NCBI RefSeq assembly: GCF_000712295.1
Contig: NZ_JMKI01000037.1
Coordinates: 62,001-126,000 of the forward strand
Length of the DNA: 64,000 bases
Direction: 5' to 3'
From: Synergistes jonesii
GTDB taxonomy: Bacteria; Synergistota; Synergistia; Synergistales; Synergistaceae
Both the position numbers and the translations under genes were made by a program. Shown in pieces: positions 8,596 to 17,511 of this stretch (the first letter of the stretch is position 1; the number at the start of each line of letters is the position of its first letter). The notes below the pieces were generated by a model that was not told where the DNA came from, made no database searches, and worked only from the letters and a program-made list of their open reading frames with translations.

Positions 8596-9010
8596 TAGTT
8601 GTACAACCCCCTTGGTTGTGTTTTAGATTTTGTATTGCGCGGAATCTCCGCGTCAGGGGGGTGCGGCCTTGCGTACAAGTCTCCAAGGTTTCCTTGCTTC
8701 GCCGATCCGCCCGCCTTACGCTTCGCCTCCGCCTTAAAAGTCCGCTCTCCTTTATTGGCTGGGGGTTGGTTGCACCTCTCTTTCCTGCCGTCAAGGGTCG
8801 CCGCGGAATTCCAAGCTTTGTTGGGGTCTAAATTGTCAAGCTGCAAATCCTTTCGCGGATTTAAATCCAACCCGCCTTTCTGAAATTATACAAAAATATT
8901 TTCATAAAGATATAGGTCTACAGACTCATATTTCAGGAAAATTCCGTACTGCACGGCGTTTGCGCGGCCTCGCCGCTTTCGGCGCGCTCCGGCTGCGCCT
9001 CCGCGCGCTG
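8596..9010 (-). promoter_or_regulatory. Long leader and promoter region of the SLH porin
   Basis: This 415-base stretch has no gene. On the minus strand a TATAAT box lies at 8890-8885, which would give a leader of nearly 290 bases before the porin ATG. Its -35 region is poor. A second TTGACA nearer the gene has no matching -10. The leader holds several short inverted repeats, including GGATTTAAATCC and GTTGTACAAC right before the start codon. No named riboswitch is recognised. Confidence 0.4.
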
Positions 9011-10222
9011 CTAAGCGGCTCTATTCCGCGCCGCCAGCGTCTTAGCGCCGTACCATAAGGTCACGCTCCACGGCAGGAAGGCGACGAGCTCGAGCGTAGC
9101 CTGCAATCCTATATGGTCCGCCAAAACGCCTACCGGCGTCACAAAGAGATTCGCCAGCCCCCACGATACGCCGTTGGTAAGGGAGCTTGCGAGGCTGCGC
9201 GACTCGGGGCAGCGCCTCTGCGCCATCGCGAGCGTGACCGGCGTGCTCGCCTGCAGGAAGGCATAGCCCGCCATCAGCGATGCCGTGGAGAGCATTCCGT
9301 AATCGCGCACACCGAATATCAGAAATATCGGCGCTATCGCTATAGCGCCGAAGACTACCTTTTTTTCGCCGACGCCGTCGGCGAGCCTCCCGCCGGCGAT
9401 CCCCGCCAGCGCCGCGGTGAGCGTGACCGCGAAGAGGACGGCGCCGCCCATCGCGATGGAGCTGCCGCGCTGCACGAAGAGCGTCGGCGTGAAGACCTTT
9501 ATCGCCTGGAAGACGGCGTCGCGGACGCTCGTTATCGCCACTATCCAGCCCACCCTGGAGAGCAGGAAGCGCAGGTAATGCGCGAAGGAGCCCGCGCCTT
9601 TCCCCTCCTTCTCCTCCGCGCCGCCCGTGGGTATCTCCCCCATATTGCGCAGCAGGAAAAAGCATACCAGCAGCGCGGCCGGGATCATTATAAGAGGAAA
9701 GCCCCTCCTGCCGAACATCGAGATCATGAATACGACGTACAGCGGCCCTATCGCGCTTCCGACGGTGCCGGAAGCCTGGAAGAGCGACAGGAAGAAGGCG
9801 AGCCTCTTTTTGTCCGCGGCCGCGCCGCAGCCGCCGGTCCCCTGCGGATGGAAGAGCGAGGTGCCGGTGCTCATGAGGCCGATGCAGAGGAGCGCCGCGC
9901 CGAAGCTCGGCGAGAGAGAAAGCAGCGACGCGCCGGTAATGGAGAGCAGCGGGCCGAACGCGGCGAGCCACGGCCGCTTCAGCCCGTCAGCGATATAGCC
10001 GGCAATCGGCTGCAGCAATATATTCATCGTGCCGAAGAGGGCGCTCAGTATGCCGGCCTGGCTCATCGTGAGAGAAATCGACTGCGCGAGCATCGGGATG
10101 ATCGTCGGCAGCGCCGTGGAGTGCATATCGTTGAATCCGTGGAGAAAGATGACTCCGTAGAGGGCGCGTTTGTTTTGTTTTTCCGGCGCCCGCCCCCTGC
10201 GCGCCGCGGCATACTCTTCCAT
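9011..10222 (-). CDS. MFS transporter, fosmidomycin-resistance-like
   Basis: This is a 403-residue, twelve-helix major facilitator protein. The opening (VIFLHGFNDMHSTALPTIIP) and the segment GTGTSLFHPQGTGGCGAAAD-like around residue 115-135 resemble the Fsr fosmidomycin-resistance group, whose members are drug or small-molecule exporters. I start at the ATG at 10222 because GGGGGA lies 5-7 nt upstream; the longer frame to 10282 would run into the divergent rsmD. The substrate is unknown. Confidence 0.8.
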   Translation of the reverse strand: MEEYAAARRGRAPEKQNKRALYGVIFLHGFNDMHSTALPTIIPMLAQSISLTMSQAGILSALFGTMNILLQPIAGYIADGLKRPWLAAFGPLLSITGASLLSLSPSFGAALLCIGLMSTGTSLFHPQGTGGCGAAADKKRLAFFLSLFQASGTVGSAIGPLYVVFMISMFGRRGFPLIMIPAALLVCFFLLRNMGEIPTGGAEEKEGKGAGSFAHYLRFLLSRVGWIVAITSVRDAVFQAIKVFTPTLFVQRGSSIAMGGAVLFAVTLTAALAGIAGGRLADGVGEKKVVFGAIAIAPIFLIFGVRDYGMLSTASLMAGYAFLQASTPVTLAMAQRRCPESRSLASSLTNGVSWGLANLFVTPVGVLADHIGLQATLELVAFLPWSVTLWYGAKTLAARNRAA

Positions 10223-10299
10223 AAAAATCCCCCGCATCTCTGTACAGCAAATCTTTTCGCTATTATACTCTTTACGTGACATTCGAGGCGGTGAAAAAA

Positions 10300-10902
10300 G
10301 TGAAAGAAATGCGTCCTACCATGGGCGTCGTGAAATCGGCCCTTTTCAACATACTGGGGAACATAAACGGCAGGAGCTTCCTCGACCTTTTTTCAGGCAG
10401 CGGGCAGATCGCGCTGGAAGCCCACAGGAGGGGCGCCGCCCCCGTCGTCTGCGTCGAAGCCGAGCGCTCGCGGCACGCCGAAATAGCAAAAAGGGCTCCG
10501 CGCCGGCTGACGTGCCTGCGCATGGACGCGCGCCGCGCCGTATCACGCTTCGCAAAAAGGGGAGAAAGCTTCGATATAATATTCGCCGACCCTCCCTACA
10601 AGCTCGGCTGGGGAAAAGAATTCCCCCGGCTCATCGCGGAGAATATAGGGATTTTGGCCGCTGGCGGCGTTATAATTTTCGAACACGCGGAGGAGGAAGA
10701 GGCCGCGGATATAGCGCCCGGATGGGCGCGCGAAGAGAGAAGGTACGGAGGCGCGGTCCTTACACTCTACAGGAGGGAAGAAAATGATCAGAGCGGTATA
10801 CCCGGGCTCGTTCGACCCGATAACGAACGGGCACATATATATATCGGAACGCGCGGCGGCGCTCTTCGACGAGCTGATCGTCGCGGTCCTCGTGAACCCT
10901 GA
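10300..10902 (+). CDS. rsmD: 16S rRNA (guanine966-N2)-methyltransferase RsmD-like
   Basis: This enzyme methylates G966 of 16S rRNA using S-adenosylmethionine. Visible motifs are MRPTMGVVKSALFNIL, the SAM loop FLDLFSGSGQIALEAHRRGA and the catalytic DPPY (FDIIFADPPY). I start at the GTG at 10300, 6 nt after AGGCGGTG; a GTG at 10276 is possible. Two oddities: it lacks the usual N-terminal dozen residues (RxISGxxKGRxL), and its frame continues 119 bases into coaD, adding about 38 residues after the normal end near LTLYRRE. The pairing rsmD-coaD is common in bacteria. Confidence 0.85.
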   Translation: MKEMRPTMGVVKSALFNILGNINGRSFLDLFSGSGQIALEAHRRGAAPVVCVEAERSRHAEIAKRAPRRLTCLRMDARRAVSRFAKRGESFDIIFADPPYKLGWGKEFPRLIAENIGILAAGGVIIFEHAEEEEAADIAPGWAREERRYGGAVLTLYRREENDQSGIPGLVRPDNERAHIYIGTRGGALRRADRRGPREP

Positions 10903-11272
10903 AAAGCAGTCCACCTTCAGCGAGGAGGAGAGGCAGATCATGGCGCGCGAAGCGCTCGTGCATCTGCCGAACGTCAGCGTAAAATATTTCAACGGGCTTC
11001 TCGTCGACTTCATGCGCCAGCAGCAGAGCAGGATAATAATCCGCGGCCTGCGCGCGCTGTCGGATTTCGAATACGAATTCCAGCTCGCGCAGATGAACAG
11101 ACAGCTCGCTCCGGAGATAGAGACGTTCTTCATCGCGACCGACGCGAGGTATTCGTATCTGTCGAGCCGCGCGATAAAGGCCGCCTTCCAGTTCGGCGGC
11201 GCGGTGCGCGAAATGGTGCCCCCCGGCGTTTACAGAAGGCTCAGGGAAAGGATACCGCCGAACAACCTGTAG
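10784..11272 (+). CDS. coaD: Phosphopantetheine adenylyltransferase
   Basis: This enzyme makes dephospho-CoA from 4'-phosphopantetheine and ATP, the fourth step of coenzyme A synthesis. The 162-residue protein has the nucleotidyltransferase signature GSFDPITNGHI near the start, RGLRALSDFEYE at about 88-99, and the C-terminal YSYLSSRAIKAAFQFGG. AGGAGGG precedes the ATG. It overlaps the end of rsmD by 119 bases in another frame and is followed by a hairpin. Confidence 0.95.
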   Translation: MIRAVYPGSFDPITNGHIYISERAAALFDELIVAVLVNPEKQSTFSEEERQIMAREALVHLPNVSVKYFNGLLVDFMRQQQSRIIIRGLRALSDFEYEFQLAQMNRQLAPEIETFFIATDARYSYLSSRAIKAAFQFGGAVREMVPPGVYRRLRERIPPNNL

Positions 11273-11288
11273 GTTTTTTACGGGACGG

Positions 11289-11323
11289 CGCCCGCGCGCC
11301 CTCTTCGGGGCGGCGGGCGTTTT
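11289..11323 (+). terminator. Probable terminator after coaD
   Basis: CGCCCGC (11289-11295) pairs with GCGGGCG (11313-11319), with more G-C pairing inside, followed by TTTT. It lies between convergent coaD and tmcAL. Confidence 0.6.
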
Positions 11324-11344
11324 GCGTGCGCCGCTCGTTCGGCT

Positions 11345-12556
11345 TCAGCAGATTATTATTTTCCTCTTATGCTCGACGCCGAAGCTGCCGTTGGGGATCG
11401 TCCCCTCCCACAGCTCGCAGGCCAGCAGCTCGCGGCGCGCTACTTCGGCTGCGTATCGCGACACCCGAGCGGCCTGCCCGTAAGTCGTGACTATGGGGAG
11501 CCGCGACGTTTTTTTCATCTCCGCCAGCAGCGCGCGCCCCGCGGAATTCATCGCGAGCGGGCGTATATACGGCGGGCCGAGGCGCTGCGCCGCCCTGTTC
11601 GTCCAGTGGCCGAGCGCCAGCAGCGCGTGGAGCGCGGCGCGGCGCACCCTGCCGGCCGGATAGCGCTTCGATACGCAGGCGTCCGTCCACTCTTCAAAAG
11701 TCTTCGCCTCCCGCGCCGCAGCGATCATCCTGTGCTCGGCGCCCTCGGAAATTTCCGCGCAGCGCGCGAGCTCCTCCGGCTCCAAGCGAATCAGCAGCGC
11801 GCGCAGGACGCTCCAATAACGCCCGTGCGCCGCGCAGGCGCGCCCTTCTTCCATCGCTTCCGTCAAAATCCTGCGCGAAGGGGGTGGCAGCTGGGCGAAA
11901 GCCGACTCCTTTTCGCCGCGCGCGAGGGCCGCGCGTATCGCGGCGGAGCTGGCGACGCCTCCCAGCTCCCCGCTGTTGTAGGCGCCCCCTTCCCTTTTCA
12001 GCGGCAGGACGCGCAGAGGATATTTTTTTTCCTTTATCCTCATCATATAGCCGAGCGCGAGGATGTTGTTGCTGCCGGCCAGCAGCGCGCCGGCGCCGGG
12101 CAGAAGCCCGTCGGCCGCTCTGGCGCGCGCCTCGACGAAAGAGAGGCCGCTTGCGAGATGTTTTTTCAACAACGGCTTGAAAGGCTCCGGCTCATTTAGT
12201 AGAATATCGATAATATTGTCCGTGAGGCGCTCCGGATTCTCCGCGCCGAAAGATATATGAGTCACGACTCCGGCGGCCGCGAGTGTGTCGACGGCGGCTT
12301 TGGAGAACACTCCGGCGTTGTGTGCGGAGAATACCGCCGGCAGCTCGAGCACGAGGTCGCAGCCGCAGGCGAGCGCCATTTTCGCCCTCGTCCATTTGTC
12401 GAGCAGCGCGGGCTCGCCGCGCTGGACGAAGTCGGAGGAGAGCACGGCGACGACGGCGCGCGCGCCGCACAGCTCCCTCGCCCTCGCGATGTGGCCTGCG
12501 TGTCCGACGTGGAGCGGATTATATTCGGCAGTAATCCCGGCGACGGGAGAAGTCAT
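11345..12556 (-). CDS. tmcAL: tRNA(Met) cytidine acetate ligase
   Basis: TmcAL (formerly YlbM, a predicted nucleotidyltransferase) acetylates the wobble cytidine of elongator tRNA-Met with acetate and ATP. The 403-residue protein begins with AGITAEYNPLHVGHAGHI, which holds the HxGH nucleotidyltransferase motif, followed by VLSSDFVQRGEPALLDKW and the SNNILALGY segment. AGGAGG lies about 9 nt before the ATG. It is divergent from acetate kinase, a gene of acetate metabolism. Confidence 0.9.
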   Translation of the reverse strand: MTSPVAGITAEYNPLHVGHAGHIARARELCGARAVVAVLSSDFVQRGEPALLDKWTRAKMALACGCDLVLELPAVFSAHNAGVFSKAAVDTLAAAGVVTHISFGAENPERLTDNIIDILLNEPEPFKPLLKKHLASGLSFVEARARAADGLLPGAGALLAGSNNILALGYMMRIKEKKYPLRVLPLKREGGAYNSGELGGVASSAAIRAALARGEKESAFAQLPPPSRRILTEAMEEGRACAAHGRYWSVLRALLIRLEPEELARCAEISEGAEHRMIAAAREAKTFEEWTDACVSKRYPAGRVRRAALHALLALGHWTNRAAQRLGPPYIRPLAMNSAGRALLAEMKKTSRLPIVTTYGQAARVSRYAAEVARRELLACELWEGTIPNGSFGVEHKRKIIIC

Positions 12557-12631
12557 AAAAACGCCCTCCTTTGACGTCCATAGGATACCACAAAGGAGCG
12601 GCGCAAAATTAAGGGAGGCAATCCTGTTCCA

Positions 12632-13831
12632 ATGAAGATTCTCGTTCTCAACTGCGGAAGCTCGTCACTGAAGTATCAGCTGATCGAAATGGACGGCGAA
12701 AAGGTAATGGCGAAGGGGCTCGTCGAGCGCATAGGCATCGAGGGCTCGCGCATCAAGCACACGAAGACCGGCATGGACGCCGTAACGCGCGAAGCCCCCT
12801 TCCCGACGCATACCGCGGCCATCAAGTACGTCCTCGACATCTTAGTCGACCCCGAATACGGCGTTCTGAAGGACCTCGACGAGCTTTACGCGACCGGCCA
12901 CCGCATAGTCCACGGCGGCGAGAAGTTCACAAAATCCGTCCTCGTCACACCCGACGTGCTGAAAGGCATCGAAGAGGTCATCCCCCTCGCGCCGCTCCAC
13001 AACCCCGCGAACCTGCAGGGGCTCAAGGCCGTCATGGAAGTCCTTCCCGGCAAGCCGAACGTCGTCGTCTTCGACACGGCCTTTCATCAGACGATGCCTC
13101 CGAAGGCCTACATATACGGCATCCCCTACGAACATTACGAGAAAAACCGCGTCCGCCGCTACGGCTTCCACGGGACGAGCCACGGGTACGTCGCGCGGCG
13201 CGCGGCGGAGATACTCGGCAGGGATATAAAGGACCTCAAGATAGTCACCTGCCACCTCGGCAACGGCAGCTCGATCACGGCGGTAAAAGACGGGATGTCC
13301 GTAGGCACGAGCTTCGGCTACGGCACCGCCGAGGGGGTGCTGATGGGCACGCGCTGCGGCGACATAGACCCGTCCGTGATGATTTATCTGATGGAACAGC
13401 TGGGCACGCCGCAGAAGGTAAGCGACGAGGTCCACAAAAAGGGCGGCCTTTTAGGCGTCTCCGGCATATCGAGCGACCTTCGCGACGTCGAGGAGGCGGC
13501 TGAGAAGGGCTGTGAACGCGCGCGGCTGGCATGGGATATACTTGTCGACGGCGTCAAGAAATATATCGCGGGCTTCGCGGCCAAGATGGGAGGAGTCGAC
13601 GTCGTCGTATTCACAGCCGGCATCGGCGAAAACGGCATCACTTTCCGCAAAGCGGTATGCGATAATATGGAATTCATGGGCGTCAAGATCGACGCCAAGA
13701 AAAACGACTGCCGCGGAAAAGAAACTATCATCAGCGCGCCGGATTCAAAGGTGACGGTGATGGTGGTCCCGACGGACGAAGAGATGGTCATCGCGCGCGA
13801 CACGCTGAAGTGCGCGTCGGAAGCGAAGTAA
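12632..13831 (+). CDS. ackA: Acetate kinase
   Basis: This enzyme interconverts acetyl-phosphate + ADP and acetate + ATP. In a glycine-reducing fermenter it harvests the acetyl-phosphate made by the Grd complex. The 399-residue sequence shows the two family signatures: VLNCGSSSLKYQL at the start and YGFHGTSHGYVARRAAE near residue 175, plus HLGNGSSITAVKDG. GGGAGG precedes the ATG. No pta gene is adjacent; a DUF177 gene follows by 14 bases. Confidence 0.97.
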   Translation: MKILVLNCGSSSLKYQLIEMDGEKVMAKGLVERIGIEGSRIKHTKTGMDAVTREAPFPTHTAAIKYVLDILVDPEYGVLKDLDELYATGHRIVHGGEKFTKSVLVTPDVLKGIEEVIPLAPLHNPANLQGLKAVMEVLPGKPNVVVFDTAFHQTMPPKAYIYGIPYEHYEKNRVRRYGFHGTSHGYVARRAAEILGRDIKDLKIVTCHLGNGSSITAVKDGMSVGTSFGYGTAEGVLMGTRCGDIDPSVMIYLMEQLGTPQKVSDEVHKKGGLLGVSGISSDLRDVEEAAEKGCERARLAWDILVDGVKKYIAGFAAKMGGVDVVVFTAGIGENGITFRKAVCDNMEFMGVKIDAKKNDCRGKETIISAPDSKVTVMVVPTDEEMVIARDTLKCASEAK

Positions 13832-13845
13832 GAAACGGGAGCAAT

Positions 13846-14448
13846 ATGAAGGAATATCTGGAAGAAGCGCCGCAGAGCTGGAGCGAACGCCTCGTGCTCT
13901 CGGCGGTGCCCAAAGACGGGACTCTTTACAGCGACGGCTTCGCCTTAAGCGCCGGCCTGCCGGTCAGCTACTGGGGACAGCTCTACACGCTTCTTTCGGA
14001 TATGGAGGTCGAGCTCCGCGCATACCGCTCCGAGGGGCGCGTCATCCTTACCGTCGCGACGGAGGCGGAAGTGAGCGCGCCATGCGCGCGCTGCCTGGAA
14101 CCGGCGCGGGAAAAGATTCGCGGAGAGCTCAGATACGTCCTCTCGCTGCGCCGCGGCGAGGAGCGCGCCGTCGGGGAGCCTGAGAGCGACGGCGACGAAG
14201 AGATAATAGCCCTCGATTCGTGGGAGGACGAGATAGACCTCGCCCCGATGATATGGGAAGCGCTGATAACCTCTCTGCCCTGCGGACTGCTCTGCCGCCC
14301 GGACTGCCGCGGCCTCTGCCCGCAGTGCGGCGCCAATCTGAACGAGGCTCCCTGCGGCTGTAAAAAAGACGCCGGCGACCCGCGCTTCGACGTTTTAAAA
14401 AATTTTATGCGGGGAAAGGGAAATGATACTGCTAAAAATCAAAAATAG
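13846..14448 (+). CDS. yceD: DUF177 (YceD-type) protein
   Basis: This is the DUF177/YceD family protein, usually found next to rpmF as here; in other bacteria it is linked to 23S rRNA accumulation and in plants to chloroplast 23S maturation. The 200-residue protein has the typical CARCLEPAREKI and, at the C-terminus, LCRPDCRGLCPQCGANLNEA followed by CGC, a probable zinc site. I start at the ATG at 13846 (GGGAG 6 nt upstream); the open frame begins inside ackA. Confidence 0.88.
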   Translation: MKEYLEEAPQSWSERLVLSAVPKDGTLYSDGFALSAGLPVSYWGQLYTLLSDMEVELRAYRSEGRVILTVATEAEVSAPCARCLEPAREKIRGELRYVLSLRRGEERAVGEPESDGDEEIIALDSWEDEIDLAPMIWEALITSLPCGLLCRPDCRGLCPQCGANLNEAPCGCKKDAGDPRFDVLKNFMRGKGNDTAKNQK

Positions 14449-14539
14449 TGATAGAATTGACCAGTTGGATATATTCCGGCTGACCGTCACCGCCGGTCAT
14501 CATACAACGCCAGGCTTCATTTAAGGAGGGACATGCAAG

Positions 14540-14740
14540 ATGGCAACACCGAAGAGAAGGGTATCCCACGCGCGCACGCACAACCGCAAGGCCCACTGGC
14601 TCGCCGGCCTCAGCGCGCCGGAGCTCACGATCTGCAAGCACTGCGGCGAAACTATCCAGACGTACCGCGCCTGCCCGGCATGCGGCTACTACAGAGGCCG
14701 CCAGGTGCTCAAGATCGCGGAGGAAAAGACGAAGGATTAG
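14540..14740 (+). CDS. rpmF: 50S ribosomal protein L32
   Basis: The 66-residue protein starts MATPKRRVSHARTHNRKAHW, the classic bL32 start, and carries a zinc ribbon (CKHC at 37-40 and CPAC at 50-53). AGGAGG precedes the ATG. The yceD-rpmF-fapR/plsX order is the common bacterial link between ribosome and lipid genes. A terminator follows at once. Confidence 0.96.
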   Translation: MATPKRRVSHARTHNRKAHWLAGLSAPELTICKHCGETIQTYRACPACGYYRGRQVLKIAEEKTKD

Positions 14741-14768
14741 CTATCTTTCCGTATAACGGAGGAAAAAT

Positions 14769-14794
14769 CAGGACGGCGCCGCCGTCCTTTTTTA
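14769..14794 (+). terminator. Terminator after rpmF
   Basis: GGACGGC and GCCGTCC (14771-14777 and 14781-14787) flank a GCC loop, followed by seven or more T. It separates rpmF from the fapR-plsX operon. Confidence 0.9.
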
Positions 14795-14877
14795 TTATTT
14801 TTTCGCTTACACGCTTAATAATTGGAAATTATCATATTTAACAGCCTCCAAAAGCTTCGGAAAACGAAATTTTACTA

Positions 14878-14906
14878 TTGACAATGAAAGGCGATTATAA
14901 TATCTT
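14878..14906 (+). promoter_or_regulatory. Promoter of the fapR-plsX-fab operon
   Basis: TTGACA at 14878-14883 is followed by TATAAT at 14896-14901 (spacer only 12) and TATCTT at 14901-14906 (spacer 17). The second is more likely to pair with this -35. An ATAATT/AATTAT inverted repeat lies upstream at 14818-14832. I cannot identify a FapR operator with confidence. Confidence 0.5.
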
Positions 14907-14955
14907 ATTCCTTGGTGTTATGACCAGCTCTTAAATGCGGCGAAAGGATCGTGCG

Positions 14956-15546
14956 ATGCGCTCGGAAGGCAGAAAAAAAAGGCACAAACAGCTCGTGAAG
15001 CTCATTGAGACAAACCCGCTCCTGACCGACGAGGAGATATCTTCGGCCCTCGGCGTGAGTTTGAGCACGGTGCGTCTCGACAGGGGGCTGCTCGCCATCC
15101 CCGAGCTGCGCGAGCGCACGCGCCTGATGGCCGAGCACGCGACGAGCCGCCTCAAGTCGCTGCGCGCCGAAGAAGTAGTCGGCGAACTTATAGGGCTGGA
15201 GCCAAACAACTGGGCGCTCTCAACGCTCATGCCGACGCCCGATATGGCCTTCCGCACGACGGAGCTCGTCGGCGACTACTACATTTACGCGCAGGCCGCG
15301 TCTTTAGCCATCGCGACGATCGACGCCGAAATGGTCGTAGTAGAGGCGGCGCGCCTCAAATTCTGCGGCCCCTCTTACCTCGGAGAGAAAATCATAGCAC
15401 GATCAAAAGCAGGAACTCACAAAGACAATAGATATGTCGTAAGCGTCCATTCGCGCATAGGAGAGAGAGAAATATTCGTCGGCCGCTTCGTGGTGGCCGC
15501 CGTCGACGCTTACGGCAGCGAGAAAGTGGAGGACGGAACATGCTGA
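14956..15546 (+). CDS. fapR: Fatty-acid synthesis repressor FapR
   Basis: FapR represses lipid-synthesis genes and is released by malonyl-CoA. The 196-residue protein has a DeoR-like N-terminal helix-turn-helix (LLTDEEISSALGVSLSTVRL, about residues 23-42) and a C-terminal hot-dog fold that binds the effector (about 80-190, with VVVEAARLKFCGPSYLGEKI). I start at the ATG at 14956, with AAAGGA upstream; an ATG at 14935 has no ribosome site. It heads the operon and abuts plsX with a 7-base overlap, as in Firmicutes. Confidence 0.9.
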   Translation: MRSEGRKKRHKQLVKLIETNPLLTDEEISSALGVSLSTVRLDRGLLAIPELRERTRLMAEHATSRLKSLRAEEVVGELIGLEPNNWALSTLMPTPDMAFRTTELVGDYYIYAQAASLAIATIDAEMVVVEAARLKFCGPSYLGEKIIARSKAGTHKDNRYVVSVHSRIGEREIFVGRFVVAAVDAYGSEKVEDGTC

Positions 15547-16553
15547 TAGCACTTGACGCGATGGGCGGGGACCATGCTCCGGAGGAGCCGTGCAAAGGCG
15601 CGATTCTTGCATGCAGGGAAAAACCGCATCTTTCGATCGCCCTCATCGGCGACAGCGAAAAAATAAGACCTTTTGTCGAAAAGGCGGAGAAAAGCGTACG
15701 CTCGCGTCTGGAGATAGTCCACACGACAGAAGTCATAACGGGCAGCGATTCTCCGTCGCTCTCCATAAGGAGGAAGAAGGGATCGAGCCTTGTGCTGGGC
15801 TTTGAGATGGTGCGCTCGAAAGAAGCCGACGGCATCGTCTCCTCCGGCAATACGGGCGCGATAGCGGCGGGGGCCGTGCTGCTGCTCGGAAGGATACCCG
15901 GCATCGACAGGCCGGCGCTCGGCGCGCTGCTCCCCGTCGTCAACCGCAAGACGATACTGATGGACGTGGGCGGCACGGTGCACTGCAAGCCGATAAACCT
16001 GATGCAGTTCGCGCAGATGGGAACGATTTACATGAAGCTTTTCATCGGCGTGGAAAATCCGTCGGTCCGCCTGCTCTGCAACGGAGAGGAGGCGACGAAG
16101 GGCGACGAGACGATCGCGGCGGCGCGCGAAATGATAGAGAAAAGCTCGATGAACTATCAGGGCTACGCCGAGGGCAAGGACATACCGGCCGGCATCTCGG
16201 ACGTCGTCATATGCGACGGCTTCACCGGCAACGTGCTGATAAAGTTCGCCGAAGGAGTCGGCGAGCTGCTGAACAGCCAGTTCAGAGAAGAGTACACGCA
16301 TCATCTGCTTCCAAAGGTAGGGCTCTTCTTCATGTGGCCGGCGATGAAGCGCGTGATGGGGCGCTTCGACTGGGAAAAGTACGGCGGCGCGCCGGTGCTC
16401 GGCGTAAACGGCAGCGTCGTCAAGGTGCACGGACGTTCGCGCGCGAACGCGATATCGCACGCGATAACGGGAGCGGCGAATTTCATCGAACGCAGCGGCG
16501 TCGATAGAATAAGAGAGGCAATAGAATCGGGTATAGAAAATGGCAATAATTAA
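15540..16553 (+). CDS. plsX: Phosphate acyltransferase PlsX
   Basis: PlsX makes acyl-phosphate from acyl-ACP for phospholipid synthesis. The 337-residue sequence starts MLIALDAMGGDHAPEEPCKG, contains SSGNTGAIAAGAVLLLGRIP and ICDGFTGNVLIKFAEGVGEL, and ends normally. One variation is LMDVGGTVHCKP where most PlsX have a DVGANV(D/E) segment. It overlaps fapR and fabH, so the genes are translationally coupled. Confidence 0.95.
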   Translation: MLIALDAMGGDHAPEEPCKGAILACREKPHLSIALIGDSEKIRPFVEKAEKSVRSRLEIVHTTEVITGSDSPSLSIRRKKGSSLVLGFEMVRSKEADGIVSSGNTGAIAAGAVLLLGRIPGIDRPALGALLPVVNRKTILMDVGGTVHCKPINLMQFAQMGTIYMKLFIGVENPSVRLLCNGEEATKGDETIAAAREMIEKSSMNYQGYAEGKDIPAGISDVVICDGFTGNVLIKFAEGVGELLNSQFREEYTHHLLPKVGLFFMWPAMKRVMGRFDWEKYGGAPVLGVNGSVVKVHGRSRANAISHAITGAANFIERSGVDRIREAIESGIENGNN

Positions 16554-17502
16554 AGGCATACCGGTCAGGATAGCCGGAACGGGGAAATATATCCCGGAAA
16601 AAGTGATGACGAACGCGGATTTTGAAAAAATAATGGAAACGAGCGACGAATGGATCAGAGAGCGCACGGGCATAAAGGAACGCCACTTCGCCGCTGAGGG
16701 CGAAAACTGCTGCGACCTGGCCGCGAAGGCGGCGCTCGCGGCGCTCGACGACGCCGGGATGGCGCCCGGGGAGATAGACGCCGTGATAGTGTCTACGAAT
16801 TCGCCGGAGACGCTCTGCCCCTGCTCGGCGGCGACGGTGCAGGGGACGATCGGCGCGGCCAAAGCCGGCGCCTTCGACGTGATATCCGGCTGCACGGGGA
16901 GCCTCACGGCGATGCTCTCGGCGATATCCTGCATTTCCTGCGGAGTCTGGGAGAACGCGCTCGTGATAGGCGCGGAGCGTTTTGAAAGCGTCATCGACTG
17001 GACGGATCGGAGCAGCGCGATTTTGTTCGGAGACGGCGCCGGCGCGTGCGTGCTTTCGCGCTCCGCAGCCGGAGGCGGCAGATTCATCTCCGGCAAGATC
17101 GCGGCCGACGGAGCGAAGCGCGACCTGATAACAATAGGCGGCGGCGGGAATCCGGCGAAACTCAGGATGAAGGGGCAGGAGGTCTTCAGATTCGTGAACG
17201 CGGCGCTTCCTCCTTTCATAAAAAATTTCTGCAAAGAGTCGGGGACGGACCCCCGCGATATAGATTTCTGGGTGCTGCATCAGGCGAACATACGGATAAC
17301 CGAATCCCTCTTCAGACGCCTCGGCGTCCCGCAGGGGCGCACCTTCGCCAACCTTGAAAAGTACGGCAATACGTCCGCCGCTTCGCTTATGATAAATCTT
17401 GACGAAGCGATGAAGGCCGGGCGCATAAAAGCCGGAGAAAAGATTGCCTTCGCCGCGTTCGGAGCGGGCATGACGCTCGGCGCCCTGCTCTACTCGGCAT
17501 AA
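16540..17502 (+). CDS. fabH: Beta-ketoacyl-ACP synthase III
   Basis: FabH starts fatty-acid synthesis by condensing acetyl-CoA with malonyl-ACP. The 320-residue protein carries the catalytic cysteine in ISGCTGSLTAML, the histidine in LHQANIRI and the asparagine in YGNTSAASLM. It overlaps plsX by 14 bases. Confidence 0.96.
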   Translation: MAIIKGIPVRIAGTGKYIPEKVMTNADFEKIMETSDEWIRERTGIKERHFAAEGENCCDLAAKAALAALDDAGMAPGEIDAVIVSTNSPETLCPCSAATVQGTIGAAKAGAFDVISGCTGSLTAMLSAISCISCGVWENALVIGAERFESVIDWTDRSSAILFGDGAGACVLSRSAAGGGRFISGKIAADGAKRDLITIGGGGNPAKLRMKGQEVFRFVNAALPPFIKNFCKESGTDPRDIDFWVLHQANIRITESLFRRLGVPQGRTFANLEKYGNTSAASLMINLDEAMKAGRIKAGEKIAFAAFGAGMTLGALLYSA

Positions 17503-17511
17503 GGGGAGATA

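Noticed and set aside
6952-8598. 548-codon plus-strand frame over the SLH porin
   Set aside because: Antisense of a porin with strong codon bias; no start signal and no protein-like motifs.
15510-17234. 574-codon minus-strand frame over plsX and fabH
   Set aside because: Shadow of two well-defined genes that are translationally coupled on the plus strand.
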